From: Aliivibrio fischeri ATCC 7744 = JCM 18803 = DSM 507
GTDB taxonomy: Bacteria > Pseudomonadota > Gammaproteobacteria > Enterobacterales > Vibrionaceae
Direction of reading: 5' to 3'
Assembly: GCF_023983475.1 (NCBI RefSeq)
Contig: NZ_CP092712.1
Location: 1,674,001 to 1,738,000 of the forward strand
DNA: 64,000 bases
The notes beneath the pieces were generated by a model, which had not been told where the DNA came from, did no database searches, and saw only the letters and a program-made list of their open reading frames with translations. Each line of letters opens with the position of its first letter. Within the stretch, counting starts at the first letter, position 1. The position numbers were made by a program, and so were the translations under genes. Shown piece after piece: positions 39,874-48,312 of this stretch.

Positions 39874-41403
39874 TCAGCCTCGAATGGTAACTTGGTTACG
39901 CCCCATCGCTTTACTTTGATATAACGCTTGGTCAGCAGCCTTCAACAACTCTTCAAGAGTTTCTCCTTGCCAAAGAACAGCACCAAGACTGATAGTTTGA
40001 GCGATATCGAAATCATTAAGCACCGTTGGAGATGTGGCTACAAGATCATGAATTTGTTCTGAAATTAACGTTAGTTCATCGATACTATTCAGCTTCATCA
40101 CAATAGAAAACTCATCACCTCCAAGACGTGATACGTAGGCATTATTTCCCAATGTTTCAGACATTAAGTGACCAATATGTCGCAAAACTGCATCCCCTTC
40201 AGGATGACCATATGTGTCATTGATTTGTTTAAATTTATCAATATCAAAACACAACAAAGCAAAGGATTTTTTTGTTTCAATATAGCGACTAATCACATCA
40301 CGTATAGCACGACGATTTAATAAGCCAGTAAGATCATCATGCATTGCCATATAACGTAATTCTTTGGTTCTAATTTCGAGCAGATTTTCAATTCGTTGTT
40401 TATCTCGAGTAACAACAGAAGTTAGTGCCGCAATCAGCATTGAAATCGTTAAAATACCAAAAAATAACCAGATCAACGTGAGTCTTTGATATTCGTTTAA
40501 TTTATTGTCAGCTTTATATTCAATTTTCCAAAGCCGATTTTCGATTTTTACGCTAGTTGTATAATCAACTCCTTTAAAATTATTCCATGTACTGCTTTGG
40601 TACATGATAGGATCATCACCTGCATCAAATCCCGTATCAATAATACGAACAACTAATTCCTCACCTAAAGAAGTAGAATTAACTAAGCGATCAAAGTAGC
40701 TTGTGATCCTAACTACTCCAACCATTACCCCTTTTAACGATGTTTTATCTGAAGTAAATACTGGGTGATAAACTAGCATGCCTGTTTTCGGAGCAATCTG
40801 ATCAAGACTGTCTCTTAACAAACGAATTTTATCTGAAACACTCGGCCGCCCCGTTGTTAAAAACTCTTCGACAACAAGATTAAAACGCTCTCTCGATGAA
40901 TAAAATCCAATTAGAGGTGAGTTTTTCTCATCTCTTGGATAGATATCTGTTGCGATATAAATGGGCTCATGATTTTTCATCACATAACCGTAGGTTTTAG
41001 GCTGGTCTTTTGGGACGGTATATAATCGAGCTAAGGGATAATTTTTATGTATTTGTTTAAAATGATCATCAATATCTTTTTCTTCCACTTTCTCCATCCA
41101 CTGAAGTGAAATAAGACTATTAGAACGATGCAATAATGAATCCGCAAACAAAGGAAACTGAGACCAATCCTTTTTACTGCCTACTTGATAGAAGTTTGCC
41201 CCCGCACCTATAAAATCAATATCTTTCTCTATTAACATCGAAAGCAGCGCTGACTGTCTATCTGCTTCTTTATAGAAGTTCTTTTGATTATTATCCAAAT
41301 CGGATAGATAAACGAACCTCATACTTAATAGACCTAGAGATAGAGCTAACAAAAAACTGGTCATTACATAAAAGTAATTACTCTTAAACACTCTGCTCTC
41401 CAA
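39874..41403 (-). CDS. Membrane diguanylate cyclase with CHASE sensor
   Basis: A 509-residue protein that probably makes cyclic di-GMP. Transmembrane helices lie near residues 11-30 and 306-330; between them is a CHASE periplasmic sensor domain (DRQSALLSMLIEKDIDFIGAGANFYQ, SLQWMEKV, IGFYSSRERF). The cytoplasmic GGDEF domain starts at about residue 350 (MHDDLTGLLNRRAI) and has an intact active loop SRLGGDEFSIVM at about 426-437. The RxxD inhibitory site is missing: the residues at the two key places are Gly and Ala, so feedback inhibition by its product is unlikely. No EAL domain. A high c-di-GMP level would favour retention of a LapA-type adhesin such as the one in this window. Confidence 0.9.
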   Translation of the reverse strand: MESRVFKSNYFYVMTSFLLALSLGLLSMRFVYLSDLDNNQKNFYKEADRQSALLSMLIEKDIDFIGAGANFYQVGSKKDWSQFPLFADSLLHRSNSLISLQWMEKVEEKDIDDHFKQIHKNYPLARLYTVPKDQPKTYGYVMKNHEPIYIATDIYPRDEKNSPLIGFYSSRERFNLVVEEFLTTGRPSVSDKIRLLRDSLDQIAPKTGMLVYHPVFTSDKTSLKGVMVGVVRITSYFDRLVNSTSLGEELVVRIIDTGFDAGDDPIMYQSSTWNNFKGVDYTTSVKIENRLWKIEYKADNKLNEYQRLTLIWLFFGILTISMLIAALTSVVTRDKQRIENLLEIRTKELRYMAMHDDLTGLLNRRAIRDVISRYIETKKSFALLCFDIDKFKQINDTYGHPEGDAVLRHIGHLMSETLGNNAYVSRLGGDEFSIVMKLNSIDELTLISEQIHDLVATSPTVLNDFDIAQTISLGAVLWQGETLEELLKAADQALYQSKAMGRNQVTIRG

Positions 41404-41560
41404 CGGTTGATAACCCTTTAATTCTAATAAAATTTTAAAATTTTCGAAACCAAAAGCCTATATTTAATTTTTATTACTCAGATTTGATTCATTCTGTTCA
41501 AAATTACATCATTCAGCATATATTAGTCGCTTTGATTGCCCTTCTTTTTATCTCTTATCC

Positions 41561-41588
41561 CTTGAATATGCTACTATTAGCCACAATT
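41561..41588 (+). promoter_or_regulatory. Putative promoter of the DUF2760-Hsp70 cluster
   Basis: TGCTACTAT (41569-41577) fits an extended -10. CTTGAA (41561-41566) with CCACAAT (41581-41587) 14 bases later is also an imperfect match to a heat-shock sigma-32 promoter (CTTGAA-N13-15-CCCATNT). Both readings are possible. Confidence 0.35.
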
Positions 41589-41637
41589 TAGTTAGAAACG
41601 TTTGGTGCTAAGCACCCTAGAATATAGAGAATGAATT

Positions 41638-42270
41638 ATGAATTTTGACTTGAATGCTATTCCTTCTACCTTTGATTTAGGACACATTGTCCTGTTCGGT
41701 ACATCTGCTCTATTTGCATTATTGTACATAACGAAGAAAGGTAAAGCGGTAGAGATCGAAAAAACAGTTGAAGTCGAAAAAATCGTCGAAGTTGAGAAAC
41801 CTGTAGAAAAAATCGTCGAAATCGAAAAAGTCGTTGAAGTTGAAAAGATCATTGAGAAAATCATCGAAGTTGAGCCAAAAGTAAAAGCATCAACGCCTGA
41901 ATCTGCTTTACAACTATTGGCTTTATTACAAAAAGAAGCACGTTTTATCGACTTTATGCAAGAAGACCTAAAAGGCTTCGCAGATGCAGAAGTTGGTGCT
42001 GCAGCTCGTGTTATTCATGAAGGCGGCCAAAAAGTATTATCTGACTACTTTACTCTTACTCCAGTTCGTACTGAGGAAGAAGAGTCTCGTTTATCTATTC
42101 CTGCTGGTTTTAACCCATCGGAAATTCGTCTAACGGGTAATGTAGTTGGTGAAGCTCCATTTAATGGCACATTAATTCACCGTGGTTGGAAAGTTGCGGA
42201 AGTGAAGCTACCAAAGCTGGCTGAAGGTTATGACGCAACAATCGTTGCTCCAGCAGAGGTTGAACTGTAA
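41638..42270 (+). CDS. DUF2760 protein, membrane-anchored, partner of Hsp70 genes
   Basis: A 210-residue protein. A hydrophobic N-terminal segment (about residues 14-30) is followed by a repetitive stretch of Glu, Lys, Val and Ile with the period EKxVE from about residue 38 to 80, which should form an extended helix or charged stalk, and then by the DUF2760 domain (ESALQLLALLQKEARFIDFMQEDLKGFADAEVGAAARVIH...GTLIHRGWKV). Its stop codon overlaps the next ATG as TAATG, so translation is probably coupled to the first Hsp70 gene. Function unknown; the context suggests a co-chaperone or a membrane anchor for the Hsp70 proteins. Confidence 0.82.
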   Translation: MNFDLNAIPSTFDLGHIVLFGTSALFALLYITKKGKAVEIEKTVEVEKIVEVEKPVEKIVEIEKVVEVEKIIEKIIEVEPKVKASTPESALQLLALLQKEARFIDFMQEDLKGFADAEVGAAARVIHEGGQKVLSDYFTLTPVRTEEEESRLSIPAGFNPSEIRLTGNVVGEAPFNGTLIHRGWKVAEVKLPKLAEGYDATIVAPAEVEL

Positions 42271-44090
42271 TGGAACAAGCTAAATACAGCATTGGTATCG
42301 ATTTAGGTACAACTCACTGTGTTCTTTCTTATGTGGATTTACATGATGAAGACGCAAGCGTTCAAGTAATGCCAATCCCTCAACTAACCGCCCCAGGTCA
42401 AGTTGAAGAAAAATCGCAGCTGCCTTCTTTCATGTATCAAGCACATGAAGCTGAACTATTAGAAGGTGATACAAGCCTTCCTTGGACAACCAAGCCAAAC
42501 GCAATTGTTGGTAGCATAGCTCGTAACCTTGGAAGCAAAACGCCAATTCGTTTAATTGCGAGTGCGAAAAGTTGGTTATGTCACGGTGGCGTAAACCGTC
42601 GTGAAGCCTTCTTACCATTAAACAGCCCTGAAGAAGTGATCAAAGCGTCACCTCTTGAAGTAACAAAGCGTTATTTAGAGCATTTACAAAACGCTTGGGA
42701 TCACCAAAACCCAGAGCACCCTCTAAATGAACAAGACATTACAATTACAGTACCTGCATCATTTGACCCTGCTGCGCGTGATTTAACAGCAGAAGCGGCA
42801 AATAATCTTGGTTTCCGTAACTTAACGCTTTTAGAAGAGCCACAAGCAGCGGTATACAGCTGGATCAAAAATAACGATGATTCATGGCGTGACCAAGTAT
42901 CGGTTGGCGATGTTATTTTAGTTGTCGATATCGGTGGTGGTACAACGGATTTATCATTAGTTGCGGTTACTGAAGAAGAAGGTAATTTAAGCCTAAACCG
43001 TGTTGCGGTAGGTGATCATATTCTTCTTGGTGGCGACAACATGGATTTAGCCCTAGCTTATCGTTTAAAAATGAAGCTAGCGCAAGAAGGTAAGCAACTG
43101 CAACCTTGGCAAATTCAAGTGATGACTCACGCCTGTCGTGATGCTAAAGAAGCCCTTCTTAATGATGCTGAATTACGCGCAGTGCCAATTGTGGTTCCTA
43201 GCCGTGGTTCTAAATTGTTAGGTGGCACGCTACAAACTGAATTAACTCAAGAAGAAGTTCAACAAACTTTGGTTGAAGGCTTCTTCCCTGTTGTTCCTGT
43301 GACTGAGCACCCAGTTCAATCTGCACGTGGTGCATTAACTCAAATGGGTCTTCCTTATGCACAAGATGCAGCGGTAACTCGTCACCTTGCTAGTTTCTTA
43401 ACACGTCAACAAGCAGCAACTGATGAAGTATTTGGTCAACAAAACGAATCCGATTTTATTAAACCAACGGCCATTCTTTTAAATGGTGGAGTTCTAAAAT
43501 CAAACCTACTTGCAGAGCGTCTACTTGGCATTATTAATCAGTGGTTAATCGATGGCGAAGCGGAAGACGCAAAACTGCTTGAAGGTCTTGACCTTGATTT
43601 AGCTGTTGCGGCTGGTGCTTCTTACTACGGCTCTGTTCGTACCGGTAAGGGTGTTCGTATCCGTGGTGGCATTGCATCAAGTTACTATGTTGGTATCGAA
43701 AGCTCTATGCCTGCGATTCCTGGAATGGAACCACCAATGGAAGCATTGTGTGTTGCTCCATTTGGTATGGAAGAAGGCTCGCACGCCGATGTACCTAGCC
43801 AACAATTTGGTTTGGTGATTGGCCAACCGGTGCAATTTAAGTTCTATGGTTCAACGACTCGTCGTGACGACCAAGCCGGTACACATTTGGATTTCTGGAT
43901 GCCAGAAGAGCTAGAAGAGTTACCTGCAATTCAAGTGACATTACCTGTTACTGAAGGCCGCACAGCAGGTGAAGTGGTGCCTGTTCGTTTAGCCTCTAAA
44001 GTGACTGAACTTGGTACTCTTTATCTTGAAGCTATTGCTGCTGACAGCGGTGAGAAATGGCACGTTGAGTTCGATGTTCGTGAAGCGTAA
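42270..44090 (+). CDS. Hsp70-family protein, non-DnaK
   Basis: A 606-residue Hsp70-like ATPase. The nucleotide-binding domain is complete: phosphate loop 1 IGIDLGTTHCVLSYV at residues 8-22, EEPQAAVYSW at about 190, and phosphate loop 2 VVDIGGGTTDLSLV at about 215-228. The substrate-binding part (from about residue 440) is short and lacks the DnaK lid and the EEVD-like tail. It is distinct from DnaK, HscA and HscC. The start overlaps the stop of the DUF2760 gene by one base, and a terminator-like hairpin follows. In the cell it probably remodels proteins together with the DUF2760 partner and the second Hsp70; substrates are unknown. Confidence 0.88.
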   Translation: MEQAKYSIGIDLGTTHCVLSYVDLHDEDASVQVMPIPQLTAPGQVEEKSQLPSFMYQAHEAELLEGDTSLPWTTKPNAIVGSIARNLGSKTPIRLIASAKSWLCHGGVNRREAFLPLNSPEEVIKASPLEVTKRYLEHLQNAWDHQNPEHPLNEQDITITVPASFDPAARDLTAEAANNLGFRNLTLLEEPQAAVYSWIKNNDDSWRDQVSVGDVILVVDIGGGTTDLSLVAVTEEEGNLSLNRVAVGDHILLGGDNMDLALAYRLKMKLAQEGKQLQPWQIQVMTHACRDAKEALLNDAELRAVPIVVPSRGSKLLGGTLQTELTQEEVQQTLVEGFFPVVPVTEHPVQSARGALTQMGLPYAQDAAVTRHLASFLTRQQAATDEVFGQQNESDFIKPTAILLNGGVLKSNLLAERLLGIINQWLIDGEAEDAKLLEGLDLDLAVAAGASYYGSVRTGKGVRIRGGIASSYYVGIESSMPAIPGMEPPMEALCVAPFGMEEGSHADVPSQQFGLVIGQPVQFKFYGSTTRRDDQAGTHLDFWMPEELEELPAIQVTLPVTEGRTAGEVVPVRLASKVTELGTLYLEAIAADSGEKWHVEFDVREA

Positions 44091-44123
44091 TTTAAATATT
44101 ATTCTTCGCTAGTTACGCATCTT

Positions 44124-44162
44124 AAGAGTTCAGTCACCGTTATGGAGGCTGAACTCTTTTAC
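44124..44162 (+). terminator. Hairpin between the two Hsp70 genes
   Basis: AAGAGTTCAG (44124-44133) pairs with CTGAACTCTT (44149-44158) and is followed by TT and AT-rich sequence. It could stop or reduce transcription into the second Hsp70 gene. Confidence 0.7.
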
Positions 44163-44196
44163 TATATATCCTTTGTATTTTTGCTGTTGCCTTCTT

Positions 44197-44239
44197 ATAC
44201 CAATGTAACTAATTAGATGTTCATTATTGATATTGGTAT
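44197..44239. repeat. Short inverted repeat between the Hsp70 genes
   Basis: ATACCAAT (44197-44204) and ATTGGTAT (44232-44239) are perfect 8-bp arms around an AT-rich 27-base centre. Sequences of the form TATACCAAT...ATTGGTAT recur between genes in Vibrionaceae, so this may be a small dispersed element. Confidence 0.4.
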
Positions 44240-44278
44240 TACTAACAGCTACAAGACTAACATTACGTCGGGGTTTTT

Positions 44279-47095
44279 ATGAGTTCTTCTAATCGCTATT
44301 TAATTGGTATCGATCTTGGTACTACTCACACCGTTGTTGCTTATACTGATATTTCTCTTGGTATTGAAACTAGCCCAATTGAAATCTTCAATATCGACCA
44401 ATTGGTTGGACCGGGTGAAGTGGCTCGTAAACCCCTACTTCCATCATTTCGTTACCACGCATCAAAAAGTCAGCTCACTGAAAATGATCTGACGCTGCCT
44501 TGGAATGTAAAGACAATTGAGGGGGAGATAAAAAACGCCATCATTGGTGAATGGGCCCGTGAATTGGGATCAAAAGTAGAAGGTCGCCAAGTCGTGAGTG
44601 CTAAAAGTTGGTTATCTCATACCAAAGTTGATCGCACCTCTGATATTCTTCCTTGGGCAGGCGCAGATGATGTCGAAAAAGTGTCACCTATTGTTGCCAG
44701 TGCAAGCTATTTAAACCATGTACGCCAATCGTGGAATTATCATCACCCAGACGCTCCAATGGAGCTTCAAGAAGTCGTTGTTACTGTACCAGCCTCTTTT
44801 GATGAAAGTGCTCGCTCATTTACTATCGAAGCAGCAAAACTGGCAGGTCTTGATAAGATCATTCTATTGGAAGAACCACAAGCCGTTTGTTATGACTGGT
44901 ACCACCATCATCAAGATACTGCAAAAGACATTTTAAAGAACATCCCGTTAATGGTGGTGTGCGATGTAGGCGGCGGTACTACCGATTTAAGTTTAATCCA
45001 AGCACGTTTTAATAAAGACGAATTAGCTCTTGATCGTATCGGTGTGGGTGATCACCTAATGCTAGGCGGCGACAACATCGATTTAGCCTTAGCGCATTTA
45101 GCTGAACAGCGTTTAGATAGCGGTAAGAAAATGACGGCAGCCGCGTTAACCAAACTTATCCAACAAACTCGCAAAACCAAAGAACGTTTGCTATCTGCTA
45201 ACGCCCCTGAATCTGGTCACATTACTCTTCTGGGGTCAGGCTCTAAACTATTAGGTGGCAGCCGCAAAGTTGAGTTAACCAAAGAAGAAGTACATCAGAT
45301 CGCACTGGATGGATTCTTACCACTGACCGACTTTAGTGACCGTCCAAATCAGCGTCAAACTGCTGTTGTTGAATTTGGCTTACCTTACGCATCAGATCCT
45401 GCGATCAGTAAACACCTAGCTCAATTCTTAGATAACCATAAAGAAGTCTCTGCAAAAGCATTAGGTTGGGATGATGCGGAATTAGCTAATCATGACGACC
45501 GTGCTATACCTGTGGGTCTGTTACTCAATGGCGGCGTATTTAATAGTCCGCTATTAGCTGAACGTTCACTTGAATTGATGAATAACTGGAAAGGTGACAC
45601 TGTCACTCAACTATCTAACCCTCATCCTGATTTGGCTGTTGCTTACGGTGCCGTTGCTTATGGTAAAGCACGTCATGGTGCACAGTTAAAGATTGGCGGT
45701 GGTTCGGCTCGTTCATTCTATTTGCAATTAGAAGAGAAAAATAAACAGCCTCAAGGTTTATGTTTATTGGCAAAAGGCAGTGAAGAAGGCGAAGAAATTC
45801 GCATGACAAGTCGTCGTTTCTCACTAACTTTAGGCGAACCAGTTCGATTTAATTTGCTTTCAACAACAAAAGGTCAACTTGCGACCTCAGGAATGATCAC
45901 TGAGTTATCCGACCCTAGTTTTGTTAGCTTACCTCCTTACGTAGTAACACTTGAATCAAGTAAATCAAAAGATGAACTGCACGCAAACCAGAAAGATCGC
46001 GTTGAAGTAACTCTCGCTTGTCAATTTACAGAAGTCGGAACCATTAAAATTGAATGCGTTTCTGTTGAAGACGATTCGCTGCGTTGGTTAGTCGAATTTG
46101 AAGTACGTAATCAAGCCTCCAATAAAAGTGCTAACCTTGCGGATCAAATTAGCCTTCCTCCTCGTCTACCGAATGCTATAGCAAGTATTAAAGAGGCTTA
46201 TGGCGGCAGCAAACAAAACCCAAATGCCATTAAAGCCTTTTCTAAAAACATAGAGAAGCTGATAGGTAAACGTGAATCATGGGATTTAATTACCTCACGG
46301 GAACTAGCAACCGCATTACTTGACAGTAAAAAACGTCGCCGCCGTTCTGATAAACATGAACAAAACTGGTTAAAAATGACAGGTTTTGCTCTGCGTCCTG
46401 GTTTTGGCTACCCTGCCGATGAATGGAAGATATCTCAAGCATGGGAAACCTATCAACAAGGCATTCAATTCGAGTCGAAACAATCTTGGAACGACTGGTG
46501 GACATTCTGGCGTCGAATTTCTGGAGGTCTAAACCAAGAGCAACAAGAAACGATTTTAGCTGATATGGCAAAATACCTACATCCAGGTTCTTTGCGCAAC
46601 CCAAAAACATTGGAAGAAGCCAGTAACAAAAGTTATGAGGCAATGGTTCGCCTAGCTGCAGCACTAGAACACCTCGATGTAGAAGATAAAATGTTAATTG
46701 CTTCTTGGGTACTAGGCCATGCAAAAAATGGTAACCAACCGCAGGTGCACTGGTGGGCTTTAGGTCGAATTTGTTCACGTTCACCATTTTATGGTAGCCA
46801 ACATAATTTAGTGCCTCCAAGTCAAATCTCTCAGTGGCTACCAACATTATTAGAACAAGACTGGAAAGAACAACCAATGGCTGGTTTTGCTGCTGTCATG
46901 ATGGCTCGCTTAACTGGAGATAGAACCCTAGATGTATCGGATGATTATCGAGAAAAGATCATTGATAAATTGAAAAAAGAACGCTGCCCACAAAGTTGGA
47001 TTGGACTAGTATCAAGTCAACAAGCATTAACAGAAGCGGATTCTAAACGCTTATTTGGTGATGCATTACCTGCAGGCTTACGTCTAATTAATTAG
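44279..47095 (+). CDS. Hsp70-family protein with long C-terminal extension (DUF3731-like)
   Basis: A 938-residue protein. Residues 1 to about 600 are an Hsp70 ATPase and short substrate domain homologous to the preceding gene: GIDLGTTHTVVAY at about 9-21, EEPQAVCYDW, and VCDVGGGTTDLSL at about 227-239. The last 330 residues (from about PRLPNAIASIKEAYGG) are all-helical and Trp-rich (ESKQSWNDWWTFWRRISGG) and correspond to the DUF3731-type extension found only on this kind of Hsp70. It lies 188 bases behind the first Hsp70 gene, with a hairpin between, so it may have its own promoter. The pair probably arose by duplication. Function not known. Confidence 0.85.
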   Translation: MSSSNRYLIGIDLGTTHTVVAYTDISLGIETSPIEIFNIDQLVGPGEVARKPLLPSFRYHASKSQLTENDLTLPWNVKTIEGEIKNAIIGEWARELGSKVEGRQVVSAKSWLSHTKVDRTSDILPWAGADDVEKVSPIVASASYLNHVRQSWNYHHPDAPMELQEVVVTVPASFDESARSFTIEAAKLAGLDKIILLEEPQAVCYDWYHHHQDTAKDILKNIPLMVVCDVGGGTTDLSLIQARFNKDELALDRIGVGDHLMLGGDNIDLALAHLAEQRLDSGKKMTAAALTKLIQQTRKTKERLLSANAPESGHITLLGSGSKLLGGSRKVELTKEEVHQIALDGFLPLTDFSDRPNQRQTAVVEFGLPYASDPAISKHLAQFLDNHKEVSAKALGWDDAELANHDDRAIPVGLLLNGGVFNSPLLAERSLELMNNWKGDTVTQLSNPHPDLAVAYGAVAYGKARHGAQLKIGGGSARSFYLQLEEKNKQPQGLCLLAKGSEEGEEIRMTSRRFSLTLGEPVRFNLLSTTKGQLATSGMITELSDPSFVSLPPYVVTLESSKSKDELHANQKDRVEVTLACQFTEVGTIKIECVSVEDDSLRWLVEFEVRNQASNKSANLADQISLPPRLPNAIASIKEAYGGSKQNPNAIKAFSKNIEKLIGKRESWDLITSRELATALLDSKKRRRRSDKHEQNWLKMTGFALRPGFGYPADEWKISQAWETYQQGIQFESKQSWNDWWTFWRRISGGLNQEQQETILADMAKYLHPGSLRNPKTLEEASNKSYEAMVRLAAALEHLDVEDKMLIASWVLGHAKNGNQPQVHWWALGRICSRSPFYGSQHNLVPPSQISQWLPTLLEQDWKEQPMAGFAAVMMARLTGDRTLDVSDDYREKIIDKLKKERCPQSWIGLVSSQQALTEADSKRLFGDALPAGLRLIN

Positions 47096-47255
47096 ATGAA
47101 TTCTCATTAATGCTTTAATTTGTTATATGAGAAATGAATATCTTTGGTGAAAAATTGCACACCACTGTCAAAGGTGTGCAAACATCATCTTATTCTTCTT
47201 CTAATTGCATTTGATTCAAGTATACTGAAATCATCACATTTTGAAGGTAACTTTT

Positions 47256-47558
47256 ATGATTGAAAGCGCCATATTGGCGATCATAGTGTTACTTTATTTT
47301 GTTGGTTGGTCCCGTTTCGGTACTCGAGAATTACGCAATGCAGCTAAGAGGTTAAGTGATATCGCCTCTGTTCCACAAGAGCTGATTATTGAATGGATTA
47401 TGTATAATAAACAGATATTGGATATCAATGAGTTTCAACGTTTTATCATCCATTTAAATAAAGCCGACACCGAAAACTTAAAACATGAATTGGATAGCTT
47501 TTCTCATTATCTTGAAATTCATGCGCCCGAACATACTATTTCAATTAATCGGGTATAA
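47256..47558 (+). CDS. Small membrane protein, function unknown
   Basis: A 100-residue protein with one N-terminal transmembrane helix (AILAIIVLLYFVGW, about residues 5-18) and a soluble, helical C-terminal part (RNAAKRLSDIASVPQELIIEWIMYNKQILDINEFQRF). The start is ATG 47256 because AAGGTAA precedes it; an upstream TTG in frame overlaps that site. I do not recognise the family. It is a single gene with its own terminator. Confidence 0.65.
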   Translation: MIESAILAIIVLLYFVGWSRFGTRELRNAAKRLSDIASVPQELIIEWIMYNKQILDINEFQRFIIHLNKADTENLKHELDSFSHYLEIHAPEHTISINRV

Positions 47559-47566
47559 TATACAAA

Positions 47567-47600
47567 AAAAGCTCATTGCCTTCACAATGAGCTTTTCTTT
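47567..47600. terminator. Bidirectional terminator behind the small membrane protein gene
   Basis: AAAAGCTCATTG (47567-47578) pairs with CAATGAGCTTTT (47585-47596), with runs on both sides. Confidence 0.9.
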
Positions 47601-47622
47601 TAAATAAAATGGCGAATCTAGC

Positions 47623-48096
47623 CTAACTTCTTGTTCCTAACTTCACTTTGCCCTTAGAATTAAACCATAAGACTTGTGATTTTTTCTTACCAATTAATAA
47701 TGGTAAGTCATCATAAAATAAGAAGTTCTTCCACGTTTTCTTAAACGTTCCCCATGAGGTTTCAATTAAGTTATATTTCTCATAACAAAAATAGATAGTT
47801 ACTTCATCTGACCAATCAATAAACTCTAGCACTTCTTCAGGTAATGATTCATTATCGCTGTCCCAGCGGTGTTGCCAATCAATTTCATTTGTCCACGAGC
47901 TTTTCTTCATTGGCCACTCTTTTGAGCCAAAATGATCTGCCGTAGGGCTATTACTACTAATAAAGTCATTCCAAACTTGAGCTGATTTTGCTTGAGTGAA
48001 TGGTTTAATTAAAGGCAGCAAGGCATCATCAACAGGCATTGATTGATGAGTAAAAATCCACTTGCGATTGTATTCATCTAAAGGTAAATAGCTCAT
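47623..48096 (-). CDS. DUF2947-like protein
   Basis: A 157-residue soluble, Trp- and acid-rich protein that I take to be of the DUF2947 family, found in Vibrio and other gammaproteobacteria with no assigned function. Typical parts are the start MSYLPLDEYNRKWIFTHQSMPV, the DWQHRWDSD segment, and IYFCYEKYNLIETSWGTFKKTWKNFLFYDD. No signal peptide, membrane helix or catalytic motif is visible. Convergent with the small membrane protein gene. Confidence 0.65.
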   Translation of the reverse strand: MSYLPLDEYNRKWIFTHQSMPVDDALLPLIKPFTQAKSAQVWNDFISSNSPTADHFGSKEWPMKKSSWTNEIDWQHRWDSDNESLPEEVLEFIDWSDEVTIYFCYEKYNLIETSWGTFKKTWKNFLFYDDLPLLIGKKKSQVLWFNSKGKVKLGTRS

Positions 48097-48312
48097 AAAC
48101 TCTTTCTATAGTAAGGCATGTGCCTCTATTCTATCGTCTTTTTTTATTAAGCCCAAATAAGAATATCTAACAATAGCTTGATTTTTATCATCCTCCCCCT
48201 CATAACAGTAGTATTGAATAGTCAAAATTATTCAAAACCATAAATATAACGAAAGATTACACATGCCTTCTTGCTTCCATTTATGTGTAATCGCCATTAC
48301 AAGAATTATTAA

